Positions 1 to 6,420 of a DNA stretch of 6,632 nucleotides are shown here, piece by piece; the stretch's first letter is position 1; each line of letters opens with the position of its first letter. The stretch covers positions 1-6,632 of the forward strand of contig CAMWSW010000052.1 in assembly GCA_947176975.1 (NCBI GenBank), given 5' to 3'. The position numbers were made by a program, and so were the translations under genes. The notes under the pieces were generated by a model. That model did no database searches, was not told where the DNA came from, and worked only from the letters and a program-made list of their open reading frames with translations. The stretch is from an uncultured Clostridia bacterium (lineage in GTDB: Bacteria > Bacillota > Clostridia > Christensenellales > UBA3700).

Positions 1-35
1 ATATACATCTAATACGTATTTGTTGGCATATATCG

Positions 36-65
36 TTGACATGAATATCTATAATAAGTCATAAT
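36..65 (+). promoter_or_regulatory. Possible promoter of the lipid kinase gene
   Basis: A perfect -35 hexamer TTGACA (36-41) is followed 18 bases later by CATAAT (60-65), a one-mismatch -10. This would start transcription near 72, about 25-35 bases before the gene. A better TATAAT at 50-55 is only 8 bases from the TTGACA, so the two cannot work together. The call is weaker than the other promoters in the window. The gene upstream of position 1 is not visible, so read-through from there is also possible. Confidence 0.4.
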
Positions 66-105
66 ATTATCGGCAATAGCCTCAATATACGAAGTAGTGA
101 AAAAT

Positions 106-1020
106 ATGAAGAATGTCTTTATTGTAAATCCTGCGGCAGGTATTAAAAATCCGCTAGCCGATTTAAAATCCAAGCTTGAGCAAAAGCAAGGTCTTGATTA
201 CGAAATTTACGTCACCCAATCAAAGGGCGACGCTACTAGATACGTTTCGCAAAAGTGCAGTGAGAGCGACGAAGATATCATATTTTATTCATGCGGAGGC
301 GACGGAACTCTCAATGAAGTCGCAAGCGGTATGGTGGGGCACCAAAACGCTATATTGGCTATATACCCATGCGGTAGCGGCAACGATTACGTCAAGTATT
401 ACGGCGATAAGCAAGAATTTCTCAATATTGACAATCTCCTTGAGGGAAAGGAGACTAAGATTGATTTAATACAGGTAGGCGACAGATACGCCGTCAACGC
501 TTGTCATTTTGGTTTGGACAGCGCAGTTGCAAAGAAGATGATTGAAGTCAAGCCAAAAAAGATTATCGGCGGCAAGAATGCTTACAATACGGGCGTGCTG
601 TACGCGCTTTTCACAGCGCTTAAGACAAAGTGCAAAGTCATTGGCGACGGAGAAGCTCTCAACGACGATAAGATTTTGATATGCACTTGCGTCAACGGCA
701 AGTACGTAGGCGGATCGTATAAGTGCGCGCCGAGATCTCTCAACGACGACGGGTATATGGAAGTATGTTGCATCAAACCCGTATCTATATTCAAGTTTTT
801 GAAATTTATGAAGCATTACAAGGCGGGAGATTATCTCGATATGCCCAATCTTGCTCCTTATCTTGAGTACAGAAGATGCAAGAAGGTTGAGATTATCGGC
901 GGACAAAAGAACTTTATAATCAGTCTTGACGGCGAAGTAGTTGCCGGAGATAGTTTTGAGGTCAATATCTTGGAAGGCGCTTTGAGATTTATCGTACCTA
1001 AGACACTTTGTCAGGATTAG
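106..1020 (+). CDS. Diacylglycerol/lipid kinase family protein (DgkB/YegS type)
   Basis: Soluble lipid kinase of the DAGK catalytic-domain family, which uses ATP to phosphorylate diacylglycerol or a related lipid at the inner face of the membrane. In Gram-positives this recycles diacylglycerol released during lipoteichoic acid synthesis into phosphatidic acid. Visible, numbered from the ATG at 106 (304 aa): N-terminal strand with NPAAG (8-12); nucleotide-binding GGDGT at 64-68 followed by LNEV; GSGND at 90-94; LNDDG around 212-216, matching the acidic metal-binding loop of DgkB; and SLDGE at 273-277, whose Asp corresponds to the proposed catalytic base. No membrane segment is seen, as expected for this family. 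Length is normal (about 290-310 aa). An in-frame GTG at 97 could add three residues (MKN). I prefer 106 because it gives the family-typical beginning MKNVFIVNPAAG, though neither start has a strong Shine-Dalgarno site. The substrate cannot be told from sequence. No clear terminator follows. Confidence 0.93.
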   Translation: MKNVFIVNPAAGIKNPLADLKSKLEQKQGLDYEIYVTQSKGDATRYVSQKCSESDEDIIFYSCGGDGTLNEVASGMVGHQNAILAIYPCGSGNDYVKYYGDKQEFLNIDNLLEGKETKIDLIQVGDRYAVNACHFGLDSAVAKKMIEVKPKKIIGGKNAYNTGVLYALFTALKTKCKVIGDGEALNDDKILICTCVNGKYVGGSYKCAPRSLNDDGYMEVCCIKPVSIFKFLKFMKHYKAGDYLDMPNLAPYLEYRRCKKVEIIGGQKNFIISLDGEVVAGDSFEVNILEGALRFIVPKTLCQD

Positions 1021-1073
1021 TAATATTATCATTATTTTAATAAAAATTTTGTAAAACCTACATAAAAAAGTTA

Positions 1074-1102
1074 TTGAAAAATTCTCTCATATTGTTTATA
1101 AT
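1074..1102 (+). promoter_or_regulatory. Promoter of the acyltransferase gene
   Basis: TTGAAA (1074-1079) and TATAAT (1097-1102) are separated by exactly 17 bases, a near-perfect vegetative sigma factor promoter. The predicted start is near 1109, giving a leader of about 54 bases that ends in the ribosome binding site GAGGG (1153-1157), five bases before the ATG. The acyltransferase can therefore be expressed independently of the lipid kinase. Confidence 0.8.
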
Positions 1103-1162
1103 TTTGTTAGAAAATGCAGTAAAATTATATAGCAAAGCAATTATTTTAAACAGAGGGAAGTA

Positions 1163-2443
1163 ATGGAAAAATTAAAAGCAGAACTTTGGGACAAAGTCCA
1201 ATACATTTTCAGAAATTATTATGACAGAATGATTCACGCTGCAATGGTATACGACGGCGAAATCGATTTGAATATTTTACGCAAGTCGATATATCGCGTT
1301 GTGACGCATTTTCCTATTTTGCGTTCGACTTTCCACAGCAGCGCTATAGATCCCCATTGGGAGGTCAACGAAGATTATACTCTCGAAGAGATGGCAAACA
1401 AGGTCATTTGCGACGATATCAAAGCAAGCGCGCTTGCGTCGCTTTCAAAAGAGATAAGTTTCAAAGGTAAATTGCAGTTTGAGATAGTAGTGCATTACTC
1501 AAGAGGACAGAGCGCAATATCCGTACTCGTCAATCATATGTGTATGGACGGCGCAGACTTCAAATACTTCGTCAGCAAAATTATAGAGGGATATAATTTG
1601 ATTGCAAAGGGCGGAGATATATCCGACTTGCAACTCAAAAGCGGTTCACGCTCTCATTCGCAGTTATACAAGGATATGACCGAGGAAGAGGCGGAAGACG
1701 CAAAGAAGTTGTATAAGAACGTGTCGCATACGGGCGTTAAGAATAAGTTTCATTTCACCGACGACAAAGATTGTACGACGAGATTCAACTTCAAGAAGCT
1801 TTCAAGCGATACCGTCCAAGCACTCAAAGCCAAAGGTAAGGAGCACGGGGCTACGCTCAACGACGTATTTATGACGGCGTACGCAAGAGCAATTTCAACA
1901 CGCCTTGCGCCAAGCGACGACAAGAGATTGGTCGTCACGAGTATGAAGAATTTGCGTGACCATATCGAGTCGGAAAATTCCGAGAGCATTACCAATTTGA
2001 CGGGATTTATGCCTTGCGTACTTGACGAAGTGGGGGAGAATTTTTGCGATACGTTGCATCTGATATCAGAGCAAAACAAGATTTCCAAAGAGGATAAGTT
2101 TTGCGGGCTTTACGGCATACCGTTACTTGCTTTGGCGTTCAAATTGTTCCCGTACGCTGTCGCCGAGTTTGCTATCAAAGCGGGATATGAAAATCCCCTC
2201 ATCGGTATGTCCAATATCGGCATCATACCTCAAGAATACGTCGAACTTGATGGGCTCAAGTGCGTCGATGCCTTTATGACTGGCGCAACAAAGTTCAAGC
2301 CGTATATCCAACTTACGATTACCACATTCCAAGGCGAAGTTACGTTTTGCGTTGCGCAGAAGTGCTCCGACGAAGACGAGAGAAGAATATGCGAATTGTT
2401 GGACGCGGTCGTATCGCAACTTGAGGAGTTTTTAAAGGCATAA
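1163..2443 (+). CDS. Condensation-domain superfamily acyltransferase, stand-alone
   Basis: A 426-residue protein that looks like a single, free-standing member of the CoA-dependent acyltransferase fold (NRPS condensation domains, PapA, WS/DGAT, alcohol acetyltransferases). The N-terminal part (about residues 10-60) has the typical pattern of an aromatic-rich helix, a small strand, and RKSIYRVVTHFPILRSTF, resembling the segment before 'HP-LR' in condensation domains. The active-site motif reads N124-H125-M-C-M-D129-G130: the first His of HHxxxDG is Asn, but the catalytic second His, Asp and Gly are present. Further matches are GMSNIGII (348-355) and a C-terminal beta strand plus helix (about 375-424). 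The canonical DFGWG motif is not visible. No carrier-protein or adenylation domain adjoins, so acyl transfer from CoA or a carrier to an alcohol, amine or lipid is more likely than peptide synthesis. Donor and acceptor are unknown. It lies 142 bases after a lipid kinase, which hints at lipid modification (inference only). Start ATG 1163 is supported by GAGGG five bases upstream. Confidence 0.82.
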   Translation: MEKLKAELWDKVQYIFRNYYDRMIHAAMVYDGEIDLNILRKSIYRVVTHFPILRSTFHSSAIDPHWEVNEDYTLEEMANKVICDDIKASALASLSKEISFKGKLQFEIVVHYSRGQSAISVLVNHMCMDGADFKYFVSKIIEGYNLIAKGGDISDLQLKSGSRSHSQLYKDMTEEEAEDAKKLYKNVSHTGVKNKFHFTDDKDCTTRFNFKKLSSDTVQALKAKGKEHGATLNDVFMTAYARAISTRLAPSDDKRLVVTSMKNLRDHIESENSESITNLTGFMPCVLDEVGENFCDTLHLISEQNKISKEDKFCGLYGIPLLALAFKLFPYAVAEFAIKAGYENPLIGMSNIGIIPQEYVELDGLKCVDAFMTGATKFKPYIQLTITTFQGEVTFCVAQKCSDEDERRICELLDAVVSQLEEFLKA

Positions 2444-2452
2444 TAAATTTTT

Positions 2453-2480
2453 AACGGCGCAATGTTACGTTGCGCCGTTT
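2453..2480 (+). terminator. Hairpin terminator after the acyltransferase gene
   Basis: A perfect 10-bp stem (AACGGCGCAA at 2453-2462 with TTGCGCCGTT at 2470-2479) and a 7-base loop begins nine bases after the stop codon. The stem is GC-rich at its core, but the T tract is short (TTT, then CC and a further T-rich stretch), so termination may be partial. Seen directly; function inferred. Confidence 0.75.
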
Positions 2481-2515
2481 CCATAATTTTCTTTGGTTAT
2501 ATTTCTAAAAGCATC

Positions 2516-2544
2516 TTGAAATACCTCTTCATGTATGTTATAAT
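2516..2544 (+). promoter_or_regulatory. Promoter of the phosphatase gene, overlapping its 5' end
   Basis: TTGAAA (2516-2521), 17-base spacer, TATAAT (2539-2544), with TG at 2536-2537 forming an extended -10. This is essentially consensus. The -10 ends only six bases before the ATG at 2551, so the expected transcription start (about seven bases after the -10) falls at or within two bases of the start codon. There is no room for a Shine-Dalgarno site, implying a leaderless mRNA. Confidence 0.85.
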
Positions 2545-2550
2545 TGGCGT

Positions 2551-3030
2551 ATGAAGATTTTATTTATTTGTATGTCAAATATTTGCAGATCCCCATATTG
2601 CGAATACGTATTCAGAAAAATAGTTCAAGAAGACGATGTGTTGTCAAAAAATATCGAGTGGGTCAAGAGTTCTGCGGTGTTCTACAAGTCTTTGAAAATC
2701 AATCACAAGTCGGTAAAGGTGCTGACTGACGAGGGCTTTGACAGAGAATACGTACTGTCGCATCAGCCTACCTTTAAGTGGGGCAAGGGCAGACGGTATT
2801 TTAAAGACGCGGATATTATCATTGGAATGACGAGATCCAACAAGTGGTTTTTGCCTTTTAGATTTCACAAGAAGTTTGCTTTGCTCAGCGTATTGGCAAG
2901 CGGGAAGTACAAGGCGATACCCGATCCGGTACTTATTAAAGAACAAGAAAAATACAACAAGGCTATGGAGGAAATCAAGGGTTATCTCATCTCTTACGCC
3001 GATGAATTGAAGCAAAAATTTAGCGCTTAA
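2551..3030 (+). CDS. Low-molecular-weight phosphotyrosine protein phosphatase
   Basis: Cytosolic phosphatase of the LMW-PTP family, which removes phosphate from tyrosine through a cysteinyl-phosphate intermediate. The P-loop lies at the very N-terminus: C7-M-S-N-I-C12-R13-S14-P, the CX5R signature with catalytic Cys7 and Arg13. The general acid is Asp125 in D125-P126 (followed by Val rather than the usual aromatic residue). Ile11 after Asn fits tyrosine phosphatases, whereas the arginine phosphatase YwlE has Thr there, so a phosphotyrosine role is favoured but not proven. The common Gly of the CxGN loop is Ser9. Length 159 aa is normal. The start is firm because MKILFIC is the family-typical beginning and lies directly before the P-loop. 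It has no Shine-Dalgarno site and is apparently leaderless. No tyrosine kinase or polysaccharide genes are in the window, so the target is unknown. Confidence 0.92.
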   Translation: MKILFICMSNICRSPYCEYVFRKIVQEDDVLSKNIEWVKSSAVFYKSLKINHKSVKVLTDEGFDREYVLSHQPTFKWGKGRRYFKDADIIIGMTRSNKWFLPFRFHKKFALLSVLASGKYKAIPDPVLIKEQEKYNKAMEEIKGYLISYADELKQKFSA

Positions 3031-3080
3031 ATCGTATTACCATTGGCTTTGAAAATTATACATTTTTTTCAAAATGGGTA

Positions 3081-3109
3081 TTGAAAAAGCAAGATTTATG
3101 TGTTATAAT
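3081..3109 (+). promoter_or_regulatory. Promoter of the ppx/gppA-type gene
   Basis: TTGAAA (3081-3086), exactly 17 bases, TATAAT (3104-3109), with an extended -10 TG at 3101-3102. The predicted start is near 3116, giving a 35-base leader that carries the ribosome binding site AGGGAAG (3137-3143) seven bases before the ATG at 3151. Same architecture as the promoters at 1074 and 2516. Confidence 0.85.
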
Positions 3110-3150
3110 GTCAACGGAAATAAATTTTTTTAATATAGGGAAGTGTTTGA

Positions 3151-4680
3151 ATGGAAAAAGATATGGATAAAATTGCTATTATCGACTTGGGCTCCAACTC
3201 CACTAGATTGGTGTTGGTCGACATCTTGAAAGGCGGATATTTTCAAGTAGTCGACGACATCAAGGAGACTGTGCGTCTTGCGCAGGATATGGAGATTGAC
3301 GGATTCTTGCAACCCGCGAGAATTGCCCAGACGATAAAGACGCTTAAGATGTTCAGAAGACTTTGCGACGCCAACAACGTAAGCCGTATTTACGCGTATG
3401 CAACGGCAGCGGTGAGAAGGGCTAAAAATCAACGCAGTTTTCTCGACGAGGTTCACGCTTGCACGGGTATTGAACTCAAGGTGCTCAACAGTGACGAAGA
3501 GGCGCAACTCGTATATCAAGGCGTAATAAATTCAATGGATATTCCAAGAGGCATAATAATGGATATAGGCGGCGGTAGCACTCAACTTATATACTACAAC
3601 CGCAAGAATATTCTTAATACTGTTACGTTGCCGTTTGGCTCGGTAGTATTGACGGATATGGTCAAGCAAGACGGATTGTCGCCTGCGGACAAGTCCCAAA
3701 TGATAGAAAAATATGTGACGTCAGAACTTGAAAAACTCGATTGGCTCAAGGACGTTTTGCCCGATACCAAGCTCATCGGCGTAGGCGGATCGTTTAGAAA
3801 TATAGGCAAGATTAGCAGAATGCTCAAGAAATATCCGTTGTCTATGGCGCACAATTACGTAGTGGGCAAGAGCGAATTTGCAAGCATATACAGCAATATC
3901 CGTTCGTTGGAACTTGACAAGACAATGAAGATTAAAGGATTGTCCAGCGTAAGAGCGGACATTTTCCCCGCTGCGCTTGCGGCTATCAACGCTTTCATCA
4001 ATACGGTCGGCGTTGACGAGATAGTCATTTCGGGAAGCGGATTGAGAGAGGGCGCAATGTTTAGATACGCAGTGCCGTCCACGAATGAAAAACCTATCTC
4101 CGACGTACTTGGTCACAGTATATATTCGCTCCTCAATTTCTTTGGAGAGAATATACCTCACGCAGAGCAAGTATACAATTTGTCGATTCAGCTCTTTAAA
4201 CAACTCAAAGTATTACATAAGTTGCCGCGTTCTTACGTCAAAGTATTGCGTACGGCTGCGATGTTGCACGACACGGGTAACAGAATCAAGTATTACGACC
4301 ACCACAAGCACTCAAGTTACGTAATACTCAATTCCAATCTGTACGGCATATCCCACAAGGATTTGATAATGGCGGCTTTCGTTGCGTCAATGCACCGCAA
4401 AGGCGATTTGAACACAGTTGAGTTTATGAGATACAAAGACTTGCTCACTGAAGAAGACTTTGACGCAATACTCAAGCTTGGCGTAATCGTGAGAATTGCG
4501 GAGAGCTTTGACAGAAGCATGTCTAGCGTAATCAAGGGCATAGATTGCGACGTGCTCGGCGACAGCGTTATTATGAAGACCGACAGCCAAGGTCAGGATT
4601 GCTCGCTTGAAATCAAAGACGCTATGACTGCAATACAAGATTTCAGAAGAGCGTATAAGAAAAATCTTCAAATTTTGTAA
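3151..4680 (+). CDS. Exopolyphosphatase / pppGpp phosphohydrolase family (Ppx/GppA) with HD domain
   Basis: Cytosolic phosphatase of the Ppx/GppA family, which removes terminal phosphates from inorganic polyphosphate and/or converts pppGpp to ppGpp, linking phosphate storage with the stringent response. The N-terminal actin-like ASKHA fold is clear: IIDLGSNSTR at 10-19 (phosphate-1 loop), SDEEAQLVYQGV around 114-125 containing the family's catalytic Glu, DIGGGSTQL at 138-146 (phosphate-2) and GVGGSFRNIGKI around 210-221. The C-terminal third is an HD-type helical domain with H373-D374 and a further His cluster at 384-387. Its 509 residues match the long, four-domain form such as E. coli Ppx (about 513 aa) rather than the short actinobacterial form. 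Start at 3151 is supported by AGGGAAG seven bases upstream; an in-frame ATG at 3163 is possible. No polyphosphate kinase adjoins, so Ppx and GppA activities cannot be separated from sequence alone. Confidence 0.93.
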   Translation: MEKDMDKIAIIDLGSNSTRLVLVDILKGGYFQVVDDIKETVRLAQDMEIDGFLQPARIAQTIKTLKMFRRLCDANNVSRIYAYATAAVRRAKNQRSFLDEVHACTGIELKVLNSDEEAQLVYQGVINSMDIPRGIIMDIGGGSTQLIYYNRKNILNTVTLPFGSVVLTDMVKQDGLSPADKSQMIEKYVTSELEKLDWLKDVLPDTKLIGVGGSFRNIGKISRMLKKYPLSMAHNYVVGKSEFASIYSNIRSLELDKTMKIKGLSSVRADIFPAALAAINAFINTVGVDEIVISGSGLREGAMFRYAVPSTNEKPISDVLGHSIYSLLNFFGENIPHAEQVYNLSIQLFKQLKVLHKLPRSYVKVLRTAAMLHDTGNRIKYYDHHKHSSYVILNSNLYGISHKDLIMAAFVASMHRKGDLNTVEFMRYKDLLTEEDFDAILKLGVIVRIAESFDRSMSSVIKGIDCDVLGDSVIMKTDSQGQDCSLEIKDAMTAIQDFRRAYKKNLQIL

Positions 4681-4738
4681 AACGAAGTCAAAGAATCTCT
4701 GAATTAAAGCAAATATGCTTAAAAAACGTCACAAATCT

Positions 4739-4769
4739 ACGGCAGTAAATACTTACTGCCGTTTTTTTT
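4739..4769 (+). terminator. Strong Rho-independent terminator after the ppx/gppA-type gene
   Basis: A perfect 10-bp stem (ACGGCAGTAA at 4739-4748, TTACTGCCGT at 4753-4762), four-base loop ATAC, then an uninterrupted T run to 4769. It is the clearest terminator in the window and separates the phosphatase gene from the maf operon, whose -35 box starts ten bases later. The 58 bases between the stop codon and the stem hold nothing I recognise apart from a weak 5-bp hairpin. Confidence 0.93.
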
Positions 4770-4778
4770 AAATTTTTG

Positions 4779-4807
4779 TTGAAAGATAAAAATTTTTATG
4801 TTACAAT
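4779..4807 (+). promoter_or_regulatory. Promoter of the maf-mreB-like operon
   Basis: TTGAAA (4779-4784), 17-base spacer, TACAAT (4802-4807), with an extended -10 TG at 4799-4800. The expected transcription start is near 4814, three bases before the first ATG of the Maf reading frame at 4817, so the mRNA is almost leaderless unless translation begins at the in-frame ATG at 4835. Confidence 0.78.
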
Positions 4808-4816
4808 GATATAAAT

Positions 4817-5377
4817 ATGATGGCAAAGAGCGCAATGCAGGTGATTTTGGCGTCGGGTTCGCCCAGACGTAGACAACTTTTAGGCGAGATATTCGAGAGT
4901 TTTGAGGTGTTGCCTCAAAGTGTCGAGGAAAGCTGCAATCTAAAGAGAGGACAAGCTGTGTGCCAATACCTTGCAAGAATCAAGCTTGGCGATTTACCGT
5001 CGATATATTCCGACGCGCTTATCATATCGGCAGACACGATAGTCTATATGCGCGGTAAGATATATGGAAAGCCAAAGGACAGGCAAGAGGCAAAAGTCTT
5101 TTTAGACGAGCTGTCGTCAAAGTGGCATACCGTCTATACAGCAGTTGCAGTGTATTACGGCGGTGAAGTTCATACTTTCTATGACAAGTCGCGCGTCAAG
5201 TTCAAGACGCTTAGCGAAGACGAAAAATGGAAGTATATCGACACGGGCAGTCCAATGGATAAGGCGGGCGGTTACGGCATTCAGGATGAAGAAGTCGTCG
5301 AGAAATACGTGGGAAGTTATACGAATATAGTTGGGCTTCCTATGGAAAAACTAAAAGAGTATTTAAGCAAATTATAA
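4817..5377 (+). CDS. maf: Maf family nucleoside triphosphate pyrophosphatase
   Basis: Cytosolic house-cleaning enzyme that hydrolyses non-canonical or excess nucleoside triphosphates (typically dTTP/UTP and modified bases) to the monophosphate and pyrophosphate. Overexpression of Maf in Bacillus blocks septum formation. Motifs are complete: LASGSPRRRQLL at 11-22 (substrate/phosphate loop with conserved Ser-Pro-Arg-Arg), SADTIV around 73-78 with the catalytic Asp, GKIYGKP around 82-88, the YIDTGSPMDKAGGYGIQ region around 141-157 and the C-terminal NIVGLPMEKL. Length of 186 aa is normal. Three starts are in frame: tandem ATGs at 4817 and 4820, and ATG 4835, which would begin MQVILASGSP and has a weak AAAGAG four bases upstream. 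The promoter position allows all three. It is first in an operon with an mreB-like gene eleven bases or so downstream, a recurring maf-mre pairing in Gram-positives. Confidence 0.94.
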   Translation: MMAKSAMQVILASGSPRRRQLLGEIFESFEVLPQSVEESCNLKRGQAVCQYLARIKLGDLPSIYSDALIISADTIVYMRGKIYGKPKDRQEAKVFLDELSSKWHTVYTAVAVYYGGEVHTFYDKSRVKFKTLSEDEKWKYIDTGSPMDKAGGYGIQDEEVVEKYVGSYTNIVGLPMEKLKEYLSKL

Positions 5378-5382
5378 ACAAA

Positions 5383-5387
5383 CGGAG
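5383..5387 (+). promoter_or_regulatory. Ribosome binding site deciding the mreB-like start
   Basis: CGGAG lies seven bases before the ATG at 5395 but only one base before the in-frame ATG at 5389. Normal spacing therefore favours 5395. Confidence 0.7.
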
Positions 5388-5394
5388 CATGGGT

Positions 5395-6405
5395 ATGAAC
5401 GAAATTGGATTGGCTATTGATTTGGGAAGCGCTACGACGTCCATTCACAAGGTGGGCAGCGGTCTTATAGTCAGCGACGAATCAAGAGTCACCGTAATGA
5501 CGAGAAACAATAAGATGACTTTGATTGAGAGCGGCAAAGGCGTTGAGAAATATATCAAGACGCCGTCGCAGGGTTATCAGACAATCAATACGGTAGACGG
5601 CGGAGTTATCACCAACGAAAAGGCGGCTATATGTATGCTCAAGGACTATATATCACGTTGCTTGCCGGGCAATACCATCATCAAGCCTAAGATTAAGGCG
5701 CTCGTTCTCGTCGGTCAAGGCGTCGGACTTTCAGAAAAGAGAGATATTGAAAAAGTCTTGCGTAAGTCGGGAGCAAGCGAAGTAATCGTGCTTGAGTCGC
5801 CTGTTGCAGTTGCGGGCGCATTGGGATATGGCAGAGGACACTTTATCGTGGATATAGGCTCGTCCAAGACGGAGATTGCAATCGTCGGCGGCGACGGAAT
5901 AGTCACGGGCTGCAGCGTGGATATCGGCGGAGATAAACTCACAAAAGCCATTGCCGATTATATGGTGACGAGTATGAGCAGTACCGTACCGTTTTCTTTG
6001 GCGGAGAAAATCAAGAGAGAACTTGGCAGTATGTACGACAACAACAATATGTCAATGCGCGTCAATGTGCGTAAGATAGGCATTGCCAAGACGCAAAGCG
6101 AAGTCATTACGTCAAAAGAGATTTTTGGAGTTATCGAGCCTTATATTGCCGATCTCGTCAATATTATATACAATATGTCTTTCCAAATCCCCGAGGATTT
6201 GAGCGGAGATATAGTCGGCGAAGGTATCGTACTTTGCGGCGGCGGAGCAAAACTCGCAGGGCTTGACGAATATATATCCAAGTTTATGAAGATGAAGGCA
6301 AAAGTCGTAGAAGACCCAACTACTATAGTATCAAGAGGCGGTATGCATTTCTTAGAAACTAATACCGATTTCGCAAAGATACTCAATGTAATCAATTATA
6401 GATAA
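5395..6405 (+). CDS. Divergent MreB-like actin-family ATPase
   Basis: Bacterial actin of the MreB/Mbl group, which forms membrane-associated filaments that steer lateral cell-wall synthesis. Numbered from ATG 5395 (336 aa, typical for MreB): phosphate-1 loop IDLGSATTS at 8-16 (MreB usually DLGTANT); the segment VDGGVITNEKAA resembling MreB's 'DGVIADF'; GQGVGLSEKRDIEKVL resembling 'PSGVTEVEKRAV'; LESP at 133-136, in the place of the EEP glutamate; phosphate-2 loop DIGSSKTE at 153-160 instead of DIGGGTTE; IGGDKLTKAI; and adenosine motif CGGGAKLAGL at 281-290. The fold and order are clearly MreB rather than FtsA or Ppx, but the phosphate-2 loop has lost two Gly and the first Thr is Lys, so ATPase activity may be altered. 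It might be a specialised paralogue. It follows maf in an operon and precedes an unrecognised gene, and no mreC or mreD is seen before the window ends. Start 5395 was chosen over 5389 from ribosome-site spacing. Confidence 0.85.
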   Translation: MNEIGLAIDLGSATTSIHKVGSGLIVSDESRVTVMTRNNKMTLIESGKGVEKYIKTPSQGYQTINTVDGGVITNEKAAICMLKDYISRCLPGNTIIKPKIKALVLVGQGVGLSEKRDIEKVLRKSGASEVIVLESPVAVAGALGYGRGHFIVDIGSSKTEIAIVGGDGIVTGCSVDIGGDKLTKAIADYMVTSMSSTVPFSLAEKIKRELGSMYDNNNMSMRVNVRKIGIAKTQSEVITSKEIFGVIEPYIADLVNIIYNMSFQIPEDLSGDIVGEGIVLCGGGAKLAGLDEYISKFMKMKAKVVEDPTTIVSRGGMHFLETNTDFAKILNVINYR

Positions 6406-6420
6406 TTGCTAATAATTTGA

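Noticed and set aside
50..55. Perfect TATAAT as -10 partner of TTGACA at 36-41
   Set aside because: The spacer would be only 8 bases, too short for a vegetative promoter, and no -35 was found at 16-18 bases upstream of it.
466..1032. 188-codon open frame on the minus strand opposite the lipid kinase gene
   Set aside because: It lies almost wholly opposite a gene with complete family motifs, its translation resembles no protein family, and no promoter or ribosome site was seen for it.
1021..1073. Terminator after the lipid kinase gene
   Set aside because: The stretch is AT-rich with A and T runs, but I could find no stable GC-containing stem.
2544..2729. Short + strand frame overlapping the start of the phosphatase gene
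   Set aside because: The overlapping frame from 2551 has the full CX5R phosphatase signature; the short frame has none and would start within the promoter -10.
3721..4203. 160-codon open frame on the minus strand inside the ppx/gppA-type gene
   Set aside because: Complementary-strand shadow of a conserved coding region; no recognisable domain or initiation signals.
4707..4720. Small hairpin AAGCA-AATA-TGCTT followed by an A run
   Set aside because: Only 5 bp, no T tract on the + strand, and a much stronger terminator lies 20 bases downstream.
5389..5391. ATG two codons upstream as start of the mreB-like gene
   Set aside because: The CGGAG ribosome site would be one base away; the ATG at 5395 has normal seven-base spacing.
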